Below are positions 1 through 7,971 of a stretch of DNA of 64,000 bases, one piece after another. The notes beneath the pieces were generated by a model, which saw nothing but the letters and a program-made list of their open reading frames with translations, ran no database searches and had not been told where the DNA came from. The translations under genes were made by a program, and so were the position numbers. The stretch is from Flavobacterium sp. 123 (GTDB lineage: Bacteria > Bacteroidota > Bacteroidia > Flavobacteriales > Flavobacteriaceae), in assembly GCF_003634825.1 (NCBI RefSeq), contig NZ_RBXD01000001.1, positions 1,634,501-1,698,500 of the forward strand. The letters are read 5' to 3'. Position 1 is the first letter of the stretch. Each line of letters starts with the position of its first letter.

Positions 1-608
1 TTGGCCACAATTTTTTTGATAAACTCAGGAAAAACAATTCCCGCCATAATTAGAGCGGGTATCGCAACGATGAGTCCGTAGAGTAAAGTTTTACCAATAT
101 CAGCTTTGAAAATTACTGCAATTGCTGTTGGTCCTGGATGAGGCGGTAAAAAACCGTGAGTTATAGAAAGCGCAGATGCCATTGCAACTCCGATGTAAAT
201 AATTGGTTGCTTTGTGTTTTTGGCAACAGCAAAAACCATTGGAATCAGAATAATAAACCCAGCATTGTAGAACATCGAAATTCCTACAGCAAATCCTGTA
301 ATCAATAGCGCCCATTTAATATTTTTTATACCAAAGGAGTCAATCATTTTGACACTTATTCGCTGAGCCGCTCCACTATCTGAAAGAATGTTTCCTAAAA
401 TAACACCTAAAGCAATAATAAAAATCAAGGAGCCTAAAGTACTTCCAATTCCTTCTTGTACCGAATTGATAATATCAGGAAAAAACATGCCTTTTGTAAT
501 TCCAACAAATAAGGAAGCAAGTATTAAGGAAAGGAAAGCATTAAGTTTTACAGCTGATATTAAGACAAGTAATAAAACAATGCTTGCAATCAAAAGAAGT
601 ATAGACAT
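1..608 (-). CDS. Gluconate:H+ symporter, GntP family (C-terminus cut by window edge)
   Basis: Partial gene reading off the left edge; about 202 N-terminal residues are visible and the rest lies outside. The protein is almost entirely hydrophobic, with a run of membrane helices. It contains the segments GIKNIKWALLITGFAVG and HGFLPPHPGPTAIA, the latter typical of the GntP/ion-transporter superfamily that imports gluconate with protons across the inner membrane. The ATG at 608 begins MSILLLIASIVLL. It lies 64 bp downstream of the 6-phosphogluconate dehydrogenase gene on the same strand, so the pair probably forms one unit that takes up and oxidises gluconate. The family is fairly certain from motif and context; the exact substrate (gluconate or another sugar acid) is inferred. 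Confidence 0.85.
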   Translation of the reverse strand, partial: MSILLLIASIVLLLVLISAVKLNAFLSLILASLFVGITKGMFFPDIINSVQEGIGSTLGSLIFIIALGVILGNILSDSGAAQRISVKMIDSFGIKNIKWALLITGFAVGISMFYNAGFIILIPMVFAVAKNTKQPIIYIGVAMASALSITHGFLPPHPGPTAIAVIFKADIGKTLLYGLIVAIPALIMAGIVFPEFIKKIVA

Positions 609-672
609 GGAGCAGAATTTGAAAAGTTAGAAATTATTTACGATGGTTTTCGCTAATTATAAACGAGACTAA

Positions 673-1572
673 TTACTCGTTTTTTTCAACTGCATGTCCT
701 CCAAATTCATTGCGAAGTGCCGCCACAACTTTTCCAGAAAAAGTATCTTGCATCTGAGAACGGTAACGCATCATTATTGATAAGGCAATAACGGGAGTTG
801 GAACGCCTAAATCCAAAGCGGTTTCCAGCGTCCATTTGCCTTCGCCAGAAGAATGCATAATTCCCTTGATACCATCCAATTTTGGATCTTTCGAAAAAGC
901 ATTTTCGGTGAGTTCCATTAACCAACTTCGAACCACAGAGCCATGATTAAAAAGCTTAGCCGTTTTTTCGAAATCAATATCAAATTCAGAATGTTCAAAA
1001 ACCTCAAAACCTTCTGCAATTGATTGCATCATACCATATTCAATTCCATTATGAACCATTTTTGTGAAATGACCACTTCCTGCTGCGCCAGTATATAAAT
1101 GCCCATTTTCAACTGAAATATCTTTGAAAACTTGCGCAACATATTCAAAAACTTCTGCGTCTCCGCCAATCATTGTGCAAGCGCCATTTAAAGCTCCAGA
1201 AGTTCCGCCAGAAGTTCCACAGTCTAGAAAGTCAATTCCTTTTTCTTTTAGTTGGGCATATCTGCGTTTTGAATCTTTGTAATTTGAGTTTCCGCCATCA
1301 ATTATAATGTCATTTTTTTCTAAAAAAGGCAGTAAAGAGGTAATTACAGTATCTACTATTTCTCCAGCAGGAACCATAAGCCAAATTACTTTTCTAGCAG
1401 TTAGTTTTTGGCACAATTCAGAAACAGAATAGGCAGTATTGATTCCTTCTTTATTAATTTTTTCTACAAAGTCAGTATTAACATCTTGAGCGACTACTTC
1501 GTAACCGTTTCGTTTTAAATTTAGGGCAAGGTTAAAGCCCATTTTTCCTAATCCTATAATTCCAATTTGCAT
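673..1572 (-). CDS. gnd: 6-phosphogluconate dehydrogenase, decarboxylating, short form
   Basis: Oxidative decarboxylation of 6-phosphogluconate to ribulose 5-phosphate in the cytoplasm (pentose phosphate pathway). The 299-residue length matches the short, often NAD-dependent form (about 300 residues) rather than the 470-residue enzyme. The N-terminal Rossmann motif GLGKMG is at residues 7-12. DCGTSGG lies near residue 117 and the catalytic K-x2-HN motif is around residues 171-175 (H174, N175), followed by IEYGMMQ. The gene is upstream of a GntP-type permease on the same strand, which suggests a gluconate-use unit; no gluconate kinase is seen in the window. Cofactor preference is inferred from the subfamily only. 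Confidence 0.93.
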   Translation of the reverse strand: MQIGIIGLGKMGFNLALNLKRNGYEVVAQDVNTDFVEKINKEGINTAYSVSELCQKLTARKVIWLMVPAGEIVDTVITSLLPFLEKNDIIIDGGNSNYKDSKRRYAQLKEKGIDFLDCGTSGGTSGALNGACTMIGGDAEVFEYVAQVFKDISVENGHLYTGAAGSGHFTKMVHNGIEYGMMQSIAEGFEVFEHSEFDIDFEKTAKLFNHGSVVRSWLMELTENAFSKDPKLDGIKGIMHSSGEGKWTLETALDLGVPTPVIALSIMMRYRSQMQDTFSGKVVAALRNEFGGHAVEKNE

Positions 1573-1732
1573 TGTTTTTGGTTTTTAAGTATGTAAAATT
1601 TTAAGTAACTAATTAAAATATCTAAAGTAAAAATATTGGTTTTAATTTCTTAAAGATATGATTTAATATAAAAATAATTATTTTTTTAATTTTCAGACCG
1701 TTTTTGATGTGCTTAAGAAACTATCAAAGTGG

Positions 1733-1740
1733 TATATTTG
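1733..1740 (+). promoter_or_regulatory. -7 promoter element (TATATTTG) of the outer-membrane barrel gene
   Basis: Exact match to the Bacteroidota -7 consensus TAnnTTTG, 21 bp before the ATG at 1762. No TTG is found at the usual 19-bp spacing upstream, so only the -7 half is supported. Confidence 0.55.
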
Positions 1741-1761
1741 TATTTATAAAGCAAAACTAAT

Positions 1762-2457
1762 ATGCGATTATTTCTTAGTTGTCTTCTTTTCTTGGCTACT
1801 TTTCATGTCTTTTCACAAGAAAAAACGGTTGTTGAAAATGCTCCAAAAGTAAAAATTGATTCCTTGTATCGAGAGGATCAGTTCTATTTTGGGATTACTT
1901 ATAATTCGTTGCGAGATACTCCAAAAGGCTTTTCGAGAGGTAAAATAGCGACGGGATTTTCGGGTGGTTTTCTAAGAGATATGCCTCTCAATACAAGAAG
2001 GAATGTAGCCATAGCTTCAGGTGTTGGATTGGCTTATAATAATTACAATCAAAACGTTGCGGTTTCAGGTTCAAGTGAAGTTCCTATTTACACTGTGATG
2101 ACAACGGATTATAGTAAAAATAAATTTTCACAATTGCTAGTTGAGGTTCCGCTTGAGTTTAGATGGAGAACATCAACATATGAAGCACATAAATTTTGGA
2201 GAATTTACGGAGGATTAAAGTGCAGTTATTTAGTATATGACAAATCAGTTTTTAATTCGGGAACTTCAAATACGGTTATTACGGGCAATAAGGATTTTAA
2301 TAAATTAACTTACGGAGCGTATATTTCTTCGGGCTACAATACTTTAAATGTATATGCTTATTATGGTTTGAATCCAATATTTAAATCGGCAAAAACAAGT
2401 ACTGAAAATCTAGCAATGAAGTCTTTTAATTTTGGTATTATCTTTTATATTCTATAA
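1762..2457 (+). CDS. Outer-membrane beta-barrel protein, PorT-like family
   Basis: A 231-residue secreted protein. An N-terminal signal peptide (MRLFLSCLLFLATFHVFS, then Q-E) is followed by alternating hydrophobic and polar stretches typical of a small outer-membrane barrel, ending in an aromatic, hydrophobic strand (NFGIIFYIL). Size and layout resemble the PorT-type barrel family of Bacteroidota. Some members belong to the type IX secretion system, but no motif here is diagnostic, so a T9SS role is only a possibility. The gene stands alone, with a TAnnTTTG element at 1733. Its stop codon overlaps the 3' end of the converging membrane-protein gene by 6 bp. Confidence 0.6.
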   Translation: MRLFLSCLLFLATFHVFSQEKTVVENAPKVKIDSLYREDQFYFGITYNSLRDTPKGFSRGKIATGFSGGFLRDMPLNTRRNVAIASGVGLAYNNYNQNVAVSGSSEVPIYTVMTTDYSKNKFSQLLVEVPLEFRWRTSTYEAHKFWRIYGGLKCSYLVYDKSVFNSGTSNTVITGNKDFNKLTYGAYISSGYNTLNVYAYYGLNPIFKSAKTSTENLAMKSFNFGIIFYIL

Positions 2458-3057
2458 CCAAAAACGGAATAAAAGTAATTGGGGAATAGCTCCTATAAAA
2501 AAACCTATAATCAATTCCTTAAACGTATGTGCTTTCATTTCTAATCGAGATGAAGCAACAAAGCCATTCATCAAAACCAAAAAAGAAATTAGATAAATAC
2601 TATGGGTTTGATAGTGAACGCTCAGTCCAATAACAAACATTGTCAAGGCGCTAATCGTCATCATGTGTAAGCTGGCTTTTACGCGAGTAAACAATAAAGC
2701 TAATGCGCAAAGCGTACTTAATAAACCTGACAAAAAGAAAAAATGCAATTCAGGATAACGATCTACAGTTATGCTTTTTCGAACCAAAAGAATAATTAAA
2801 AAACATTGGAGCACTAAAGGAATTTTGCGTTGTGATATTTCGGCAATCATTATAGAATCTATTTTTCCGGCTGAACGCAAAAGGAAATAAAATAAAACAG
2901 GAATAAATACGGTTAAGATTATAATTTGTAAAACGACAAATAATTTTTCCTGAATGGTGAAATAAGTTTGATTATAAAAAAGATAGATTATACTGGCAAA
3001 TACCGGAATAAAAATAGGATGAAAAATATAAGAAAATATAGGAAGAATTTTTTTCAA
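2452..3057 (-). CDS. Uncharacterised integral membrane protein
   Basis: A 201-residue protein with about six hydrophobic helices and few charged residues. It is a Bacteroidota-type membrane protein of a kind sometimes linked with PAP2-phosphatase tails, but the phosphatase motifs (KX6RP, PSGH) are absent, so no enzyme role is claimed. The only usable start in frame is a TTG at 3057 (M-K-K-I-L-P); no upstream ATG exists. A -7 element, TATATTTG on the minus strand (3083-3090), lies 25 bp upstream and supports this start. Its TAG stop overlaps the end of the converging barrel gene. Confidence 0.6.
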   Translation of the reverse strand: MKKILPIFSYIFHPIFIPVFASIIYLFYNQTYFTIQEKLFVVLQIIILTVFIPVLFYFLLRSAGKIDSIMIAEISQRKIPLVLQCFLIILLVRKSITVDRYPELHFFFLSGLLSTLCALALLFTRVKASLHMMTISALTMFVIGLSVHYQTHSIYLISFLVLMNGFVASSRLEMKAHTFKELIIGFFIGAIPQLLLFRFWL

Positions 3058-3226
3058 GAGTTCTAAAGTTGTTTGATAGTAACAAATATAAATAATTTAG
3101 TAAAGTCGGCTCTTAATTTAACACTCTTCAATCCTAAGAAATTATCAAGTATTAAATAGTTATTTTATAAGATAAATTTCAAAATAATTTGTCGAATTTC
3201 GGATACATCATTAGGAAAAGAAGTGC

Positions 3227-3234
3227 TATTTTTG
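3227..3234 (+). promoter_or_regulatory. -7 promoter element (TATTTTTG) of murF-alr
   Basis: Match to TAnnTTTG located 83 bp before the ATG at 3318. No TTG at correct spacing was found, so this is a partial promoter match. Confidence 0.4.
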
Positions 3235-3317
3235 ATAAAGTTTTTTAATGAAAAACGAATTGGTTTCTACTTAATCTATATCAATCTTTAAATGGGCGGT
3301 TTTCGCTTTCTAAATTA

Positions 3318-5765
3318 ATGATTATAAAAATCCAAAATATTATTTCGCAAATTAATGCTGCTTTTGTAGATAATAAAAAAAATGAAGGCATTGATTCCGT
3401 CTCTATTGATAGTCGGTCCCTGCAAAACGGCTCCCATACTTTGTTTTTTGCATTGGTTGGGCCTAATAATGATGCTCATTTATACATTAAAGATTTAATT
3501 GGTAAAGGAGTTCAGAACTTTGTAGTTACTCATATTCCTGAGGATTGTTTGGGGCAGGCAAATTTTTTGATTGTCAAAAATACCGTATCAGCTCTTCAGG
3601 ATTTTGCGGCTTATTATAGAAGTCTTTTTGATTTTCCAATCATTGGATTAACGGGAAGTAACGGGAAGACTATCGTAAAGGAATGGCTGAATTTTTTATT
3701 AAGCCCAGAATATAATATTATTCGTAGTCCAAAAAGTTATAATTCACAAGTAGGCGTTCCATTATCTGTGATAGCGGGGAATGAACATCATAATTTTGGG
3801 ATTTTCGAAGCTGGAATTTCCACTACTTCTGAAATGGAAAAACTGGAACGAATCATTAAACCTACCATTGGAATTCTGACTAATATTGGGACAGCTCATG
3901 ACGAAGGTTTTGCCGATTTAGAAGAAAAAGTAAAACAAAAAATGCTGCTTTTTGAACATTCAGAAATAGTAATCTACCAAAAAAATGAATTAGTTGACCG
4001 TTTTGTTTCCGCTAAATCCAAATCATTTTCTTGGAGTTTTTCTAATAAAGAAGCGAATGTTTTTATTTCAAAAAAGCAAAAATTAGATCAAAATACTTTA
4101 ATTTTTTACCATTACAAAGGGAATGACTTTGAGATTAAAATTCCGTTTCAAGATGACGCTTCTGTCGAAAATGCGATTTCTTGTTTAATGGTTTTATTGC
4201 ATTTAAAATACGATGAAACAATCATTAAAAACCGAATGGAATCCTTGTATCCAGTTGAAATGCGGTTAAAAGTTAAAAACGGAATCAATAATTGTAGTGT
4301 CATTGATGATAGTTATAATTCAGATTTTCAATCCTTAAAAATTGCTTTGGATTTTCTTGAAATTCAGAAACAGCACCAAAAGAAAACGTTGATTTTATCT
4401 GATATTTTTCAAAGCGGATTATCTAATGAGGAATTGTATACCAAAGTATCTCAGCTTATTGTTTCTAATAAAATTACTCGTGTAATTGGAATTGGTCAAA
4501 CCATTTCGTCTTTTCAAAATAAGTTTGCCAATGGTACTTTCTTTGAAACCACAGCCGAATTTATAGCCAATTTTGAAAGCTTAGATTTTAATAATGAAAC
4601 CATTTTAATCAAAGGAGCACGAACTTTTCAGTTTGAACAAATTGTAACTGCTCTTGAAGAGAAAACACACGAAACCGTTCTGGAAATTAACCTAAATGCA
4701 ATTAGTCATAATCTTAATTTTTTTAAATCAAAGTTGAAACCAACTACTAAAATGATGGTAATGGTAAAAGCATTTGGATATGGAAACGGAGGTTTTGAAA
4801 TTGCTAAATTATTAGAACATCATAAAGTTGATTATCTGGGTGTGGCTTTTGCTGATGAAGGAATTACATTAAAAAACGCAGGGATTACCTTGCCTATAAT
4901 GGTTTTGAATCCTGAATCTACCAGCTTTCCAGCAATTATACAATACCAATTAGAACCTGAGATTTATAGTTTGAAAGGATTGAATGCTTTTCTGAAAATT
5001 GCAGAACATAAAAAACTGAAACAGTTTCCAATTCATATTAAATTGGATACAGGAATGCATCGTTTAGGGTTTGAAGCAAATACGATTGATGCTTTAATTT
5101 CTACCTTAAAAGGAAATCAAACAGTTGCCATTAAAAGTATTTTATCGCATATGGCAACAAGTGATGATTTAGTTCATGCTGATTTTGCTAAATCTCAAAT
5201 TGATTTGTTTGAGAAGTTGTCTTCTAAATTGATGCAAGAATTACAAATAAAACCAATCCGACATATATTGAATACTTCTGGAATTAGTAATTATCCCGAG
5301 GCGCAATATGATATGGTTCGTCTTGGAATAGGATTATATGGGGTTTCAAATGATACTGAAGAACAAAAGTTGTTAGAAAACGTGAGTACTCTTAAATCAA
5401 TTATTTCTCAAATCCGAACTATTTCTGCTGGAGAAAGTGTGGGATATGGCAGACGATTTATGGCTCAAAAAACAACAAAAATCGCTACAATTCCTATAGG
5501 ATACGCAGATGGAATTTCTAGAGGTTGGGGAAATGAAGTTGGTTTTGTATTAATAAATAATCAAAAAGCACCGATACTTGGCAGCGTTTGTATGGATATG
5601 CTGATGGCTGATGTTACTGGAATTGATTGTTCAGAAGGAAATTCTGTAATTATTTTTGGCGAAAGCCCAACAGTCAATGAAATGGCTTCCAAGTTGAATA
5701 CAATCCCATATGAAATACTTACAAGTGTATCTCAACGAGTAAAACGGGTGTTTTATAGAGAGTAA
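3318..5765 (+). CDS. murF-alr: Bifunctional MurF ligase / alanine racemase fusion
   Basis: An 815-residue fusion supplying two steps of peptidoglycan precursor synthesis in the cytoplasm. Residues 1 to about 455 are UDP-MurNAc-tripeptide:D-Ala-D-Ala ligase (MurF), with the ATP-binding loop GLTGSNGKT (K117) and the Mur ligase segment IDDSYNSDFQSL. Residues about 460-815 are PLP-dependent alanine racemase, which makes D-alanine from L-alanine. The PLP lysine is in VKAFGYGNGG (K484) and the catalytic tyrosine in SVGYGRRF (Y710). The order MurF then Alr is the usual fused form in Bacteroidota. mscL and asd follow on the same strand with 81 and 190 bp gaps. Both active sites look intact. Confidence 0.96.
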   Translation: MIIKIQNIISQINAAFVDNKKNEGIDSVSIDSRSLQNGSHTLFFALVGPNNDAHLYIKDLIGKGVQNFVVTHIPEDCLGQANFLIVKNTVSALQDFAAYYRSLFDFPIIGLTGSNGKTIVKEWLNFLLSPEYNIIRSPKSYNSQVGVPLSVIAGNEHHNFGIFEAGISTTSEMEKLERIIKPTIGILTNIGTAHDEGFADLEEKVKQKMLLFEHSEIVIYQKNELVDRFVSAKSKSFSWSFSNKEANVFISKKQKLDQNTLIFYHYKGNDFEIKIPFQDDASVENAISCLMVLLHLKYDETIIKNRMESLYPVEMRLKVKNGINNCSVIDDSYNSDFQSLKIALDFLEIQKQHQKKTLILSDIFQSGLSNEELYTKVSQLIVSNKITRVIGIGQTISSFQNKFANGTFFETTAEFIANFESLDFNNETILIKGARTFQFEQIVTALEEKTHETVLEINLNAISHNLNFFKSKLKPTTKMMVMVKAFGYGNGGFEIAKLLEHHKVDYLGVAFADEGITLKNAGITLPIMVLNPESTSFPAIIQYQLEPEIYSLKGLNAFLKIAEHKKLKQFPIHIKLDTGMHRLGFEANTIDALISTLKGNQTVAIKSILSHMATSDDLVHADFAKSQIDLFEKLSSKLMQELQIKPIRHILNTSGISNYPEAQYDMVRLGIGLYGVSNDTEEQKLLENVSTLKSIISQIRTISAGESVGYGRRFMAQKTTKIATIPIGYADGISRGWGNEVGFVLINNQKAPILGSVCMDMLMADVTGIDCSEGNSVIIFGESPTVNEMASKLNTIPYEILTSVSQRVKRVFYRE

Positions 5766-5846
5766 AATTTTTCTTTCAAAAAAGGAGCGGGTATAAATAA
5801 AAATTATTTAAATTCGTATTGTTATTAACTTAAAAACAAACAAATT

Positions 5847-6263
5847 ATGGGCTTTTTCAGTGATTTTAAAGCATCTTTGATGAAAGGTGACGTATTAAGT
5901 TTAGCAACTGCAGTTGTTATTGGTGGAGCTTTTGGTAAGGTTATAGGCTCAGCCGTAGATGATGTTATTATGCCAATTGTTGGTTTAATAACAGGAGGAG
6001 TTGATTTTACGCAAAAATTTATTACTCTTGACGGGAATAGTTATGACAATTTAGCTGCTGCAAAAACTGCTGGAGCTGCTGTTATTACTTATGGTAATTT
6101 GGTACAAGCTATTATTAATTTTGTGATTATTTCACTATTCATTTTTATTGTTTTGAGAGCTGCAGAAAAAGCTAAAAAGAAAGAAGAAGTTGCGCCTGCT
6201 GCACCAGCTGGACCTACTCAAGAAGAATTACTTACTCAAATTAGAGATTTGTTGAAAAAATAA
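5847..6263 (+). CDS. mscL: Large-conductance mechanosensitive channel MscL
   Basis: A 138-residue inner-membrane channel that opens under membrane tension to release solutes during osmotic downshock. It starts [32 protein letters not shown], the hallmark N-terminal helix and first membrane segment of MscL. A second membrane helix, ending in [18 protein letters not shown], is followed by the short cytoplasmic helix near the C-terminus ([13 protein letters not shown]). Length matches the family. A strong rho-independent terminator follows at 6291, so it probably ends the murF-alr transcript or is transcribed alone. Confidence 0.97.
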   Translation: MGFFSDFKASLMKGDVLSLATAVVIGGAFGKVIGSAVDDVIMPIVGLITGGVDFTQKFITLDGNSYDNLAAAKTAGAAVITYGNLVQAIINFVIISLFIFIVLRAAEKAKKKEEVAPAAPAGPTQEELLTQIRDLLKK

Positions 6264-6290
6264 TACCGCTACATTTATATATTCTAACTT

Positions 6291-6320
6291 AACCGCTTCT
6301 TAATTGAGGCGGTTTTTCTT
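6291..6320 (+). terminator. Rho-independent terminator after mscL
   Basis: Stem AACCGC/GCGGTT with a loop of about 12 bases, followed by a T-run, 28 bp after the mscL stop. Confidence 0.8.
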
Positions 6321-6387
6321 TGCCGTTTTTCTAATTTTACTATTCGATGTTATAAATATAACATTTTGTTATTTTTTGTGAACACAC

Positions 6388-6417
6388 TTGTTTTAATTTG
6401 AATATTACTTACTTTTG
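6388..6417 (+). promoter_or_regulatory. Promoter of asd (TTG-N19-TACTTTTG)
   Basis: TTG at 6388-6390 and TACTTTTG at 6410-6417 are separated by exactly 19 bp, a full match to the Bacteroidota -33/-7 promoter. The ATG of asd is 36 bp downstream. Confidence 0.8.
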
Positions 6418-6453
6418 TATTTCAAAAATTAAAGTCAATAATAAAAATATACG

Positions 6454-7443
6454 ATGAGAATAGCAGTAGTAGGCGCTACCGGAATGGTTGGCGAAATAAT
6501 GTTGAAAGTATTAGCAGAAAGAAATTTTCCTGTAACCGAATTAATTCCAGTAGCTTCTGAAAAATCAGTTGGTAAAGAAATTGAATTTAATGGAAAAAAA
6601 TACAAAGTAGTTGGTATGCAAACTGCTGTAGATATGAAAGCAGATATTGCTTTGTTTTCTGCAGGTGGAGGAACATCATTAGAGTGGGCTCCAAAATTTG
6701 CTGCAGCTGGAACTACTGTTATTGATAATTCATCTGCTTGGAGAATGGATCCAACTAAAAAATTAGTTGTTCCTGAAATCAATGCTGGAGAATTAACTGC
6801 AGCAGATAAAATTATTGCAAATCCAAACTGTTCAACTATTCAAATGGTATTGGCTTTAGCACCATTGCATAAAAAATACAATATTAAAAGAGTTATTGTA
6901 TCTACTTATCAATCTATTACAGGAACCGGAGTAAAAGCAGTTCAACAATTCGAAAACGAATGTGCTGGTATAGAAGGCGATATGGTTTATAAGTATAAAA
7001 TCAACAGAAACTGTATTCCACAATGTGACAGTTTTGAAGATAATGGATATACCAAAGAAGAAATGAAATTGGTTAATGAAACCAAAAAAATATTAAGCGA
7101 TAACACTATTGCTGTTACGGCTACTGCTGTACGTGTGCCTGTTGTTGGTGGACATAGTGAAGCTGTAAATATTGAATTTACAAATGATTTTGATGTAAAT
7201 GAAGTAAGAAATATTTTGCATCATACAGATGGAATTGTAGTACAAGACAATTTAGATACGTTTACTTACCCAATGCCAAGATATGCCGAAGGTAAAAACG
7301 AAGTTTTTGTAGGTAGAATTCGTCGTGATGAAAGCCAACCAAATACATTAAATATGTGGATTGTTGCTGATAACTTAAGAAAAGGAGCGGCTACAAATAC
7401 AATCCAAATTGCTGAATATCTTATTGCAGCTAAATTGGTGTAA
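6454..7443 (+). CDS. asd: Aspartate-semialdehyde dehydrogenase
   Basis: A 329-residue cytoplasmic enzyme that reduces aspartyl phosphate to aspartate semialdehyde with NADPH, feeding lysine, diaminopimelate, threonine and methionine synthesis. The N-terminal NADP-binding motif GATGMVGE is at residues 7-14. The active-site cysteine lies in NPNCSTIQMV and the C-terminal HSEAVNIEF segment carries the conserved histidine region. It has a consensus promoter 36 bp upstream and its own terminator, so it is likely monocistronic. DAP supply links it functionally to the neighbouring cell-wall gene murF-alr. Confidence 0.96.
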   Translation: MRIAVVGATGMVGEIMLKVLAERNFPVTELIPVASEKSVGKEIEFNGKKYKVVGMQTAVDMKADIALFSAGGGTSLEWAPKFAAAGTTVIDNSSAWRMDPTKKLVVPEINAGELTAADKIIANPNCSTIQMVLALAPLHKKYNIKRVIVSTYQSITGTGVKAVQQFENECAGIEGDMVYKYKINRNCIPQCDSFEDNGYTKEEMKLVNETKKILSDNTIAVTATAVRVPVVGGHSEAVNIEFTNDFDVNEVRNILHHTDGIVVQDNLDTFTYPMPRYAEGKNEVFVGRIRRDESQPNTLNMWIVADNLRKGAATNTIQIAEYLIAAKLV

Positions 7444-7468
7444 TACTTAATTTTTAGTTCAAATTTAA

Positions 7469-7520
7469 AACCATTTGTTTTGACAAATTATATTTGTTAG
7501 AACAAATGGTTTTTCTTTTT
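7469..7520 (+). terminator. Rho-independent terminator after asd
   Basis: A 12-bp perfect inverted repeat (AAACCATTTGTT at 7469-7480, AACAAATGGTTT at 7501-7512) with a 20-base loop, followed by T-rich sequence. Confidence 0.8.
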
Positions 7521-7530
7521 TAGGTTTTGC

Positions 7531-7538
7531 TACCTTTG
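7531..7538 (+). promoter_or_regulatory. -7 element (TACCTTTG) just before the Cys/His-rich protein
   Basis: TAnnTTTG match ending only 6 bp before the ATG at 7545. If used, the transcript would begin at or next to the start codon. No TTG at 19-bp spacing is seen. Confidence 0.45.
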
Positions 7539-7544
7539 TTAAAC

Positions 7545-7892
7545 ATGAAAAAGAAACAGCTCTTAATTAATTTTTTCTTTGCGATTGCAATATTATTTTC
7601 AATATTGTTTCCCTCTTTTCATGGCTATGAGCACCTTGAAAAACAGTTTGCTCAAAAGGTTTGTTACCATAAACACAATTCCAAAAAAGCAGAACTTACA
7701 CATCAACACAAAGGTTTTGATCATTGTTTAGTTTGTGAATTTACTTTTAGTAACTACATTTCTCCTAGGGATTTCTCCTATCAATTAGAATCATTCCAAA
7801 CAGAAATTGTTTGTTTTTTAAATGCTACAGAAACCGTTTATTCGTTTTCTGGCAGTTTGTATGCGCATCGTGGCCCGCCAATATTTGTTTAA
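7545..7892 (+). CDS. Small secreted Cys/His-rich protein next to a TonB-dependent receptor
   Basis: A 115-residue protein beginning MKKKQLLINFFFAIAILF, a signal peptide or membrane anchor. The exported part holds a Cys/His cluster (VCYHKHNS, THQHKGFDHCLVCEF) and the C-terminus ends in AHRGPPIFV. Families of this shape occur beside TonB-dependent metal receptors in Bacteroidota. A metal-binding role, such as copper or zinc capture or sensing, is inferred from the Cys/His pattern and neighbour. The ATG at 7545 is preferred over an in-frame TTG at 7527, which would put extra residues before the signal peptide. The receptor follows 79 bp downstream. Confidence 0.7.
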   Translation: MKKKQLLINFFFAIAILFSILFPSFHGYEHLEKQFAQKVCYHKHNSKKAELTHQHKGFDHCLVCEFTFSNYISPRDFSYQLESFQTEIVCFLNATETVYSFSGSLYAHRGPPIFV

Positions 7893-7971
7893 CGGATTCG
7901 ATTTATTAAACAATTTTGCTCTGGATTTCTTTTAGTAAAGAAACTGGGATTAATGAACAATACAATAATTT

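Noticed and set aside
388-630. An 80-codon plus-strand frame opposite the permease gene
   Set aside because: It is antisense to a clear GntP-family coding region and has no signal of its own.
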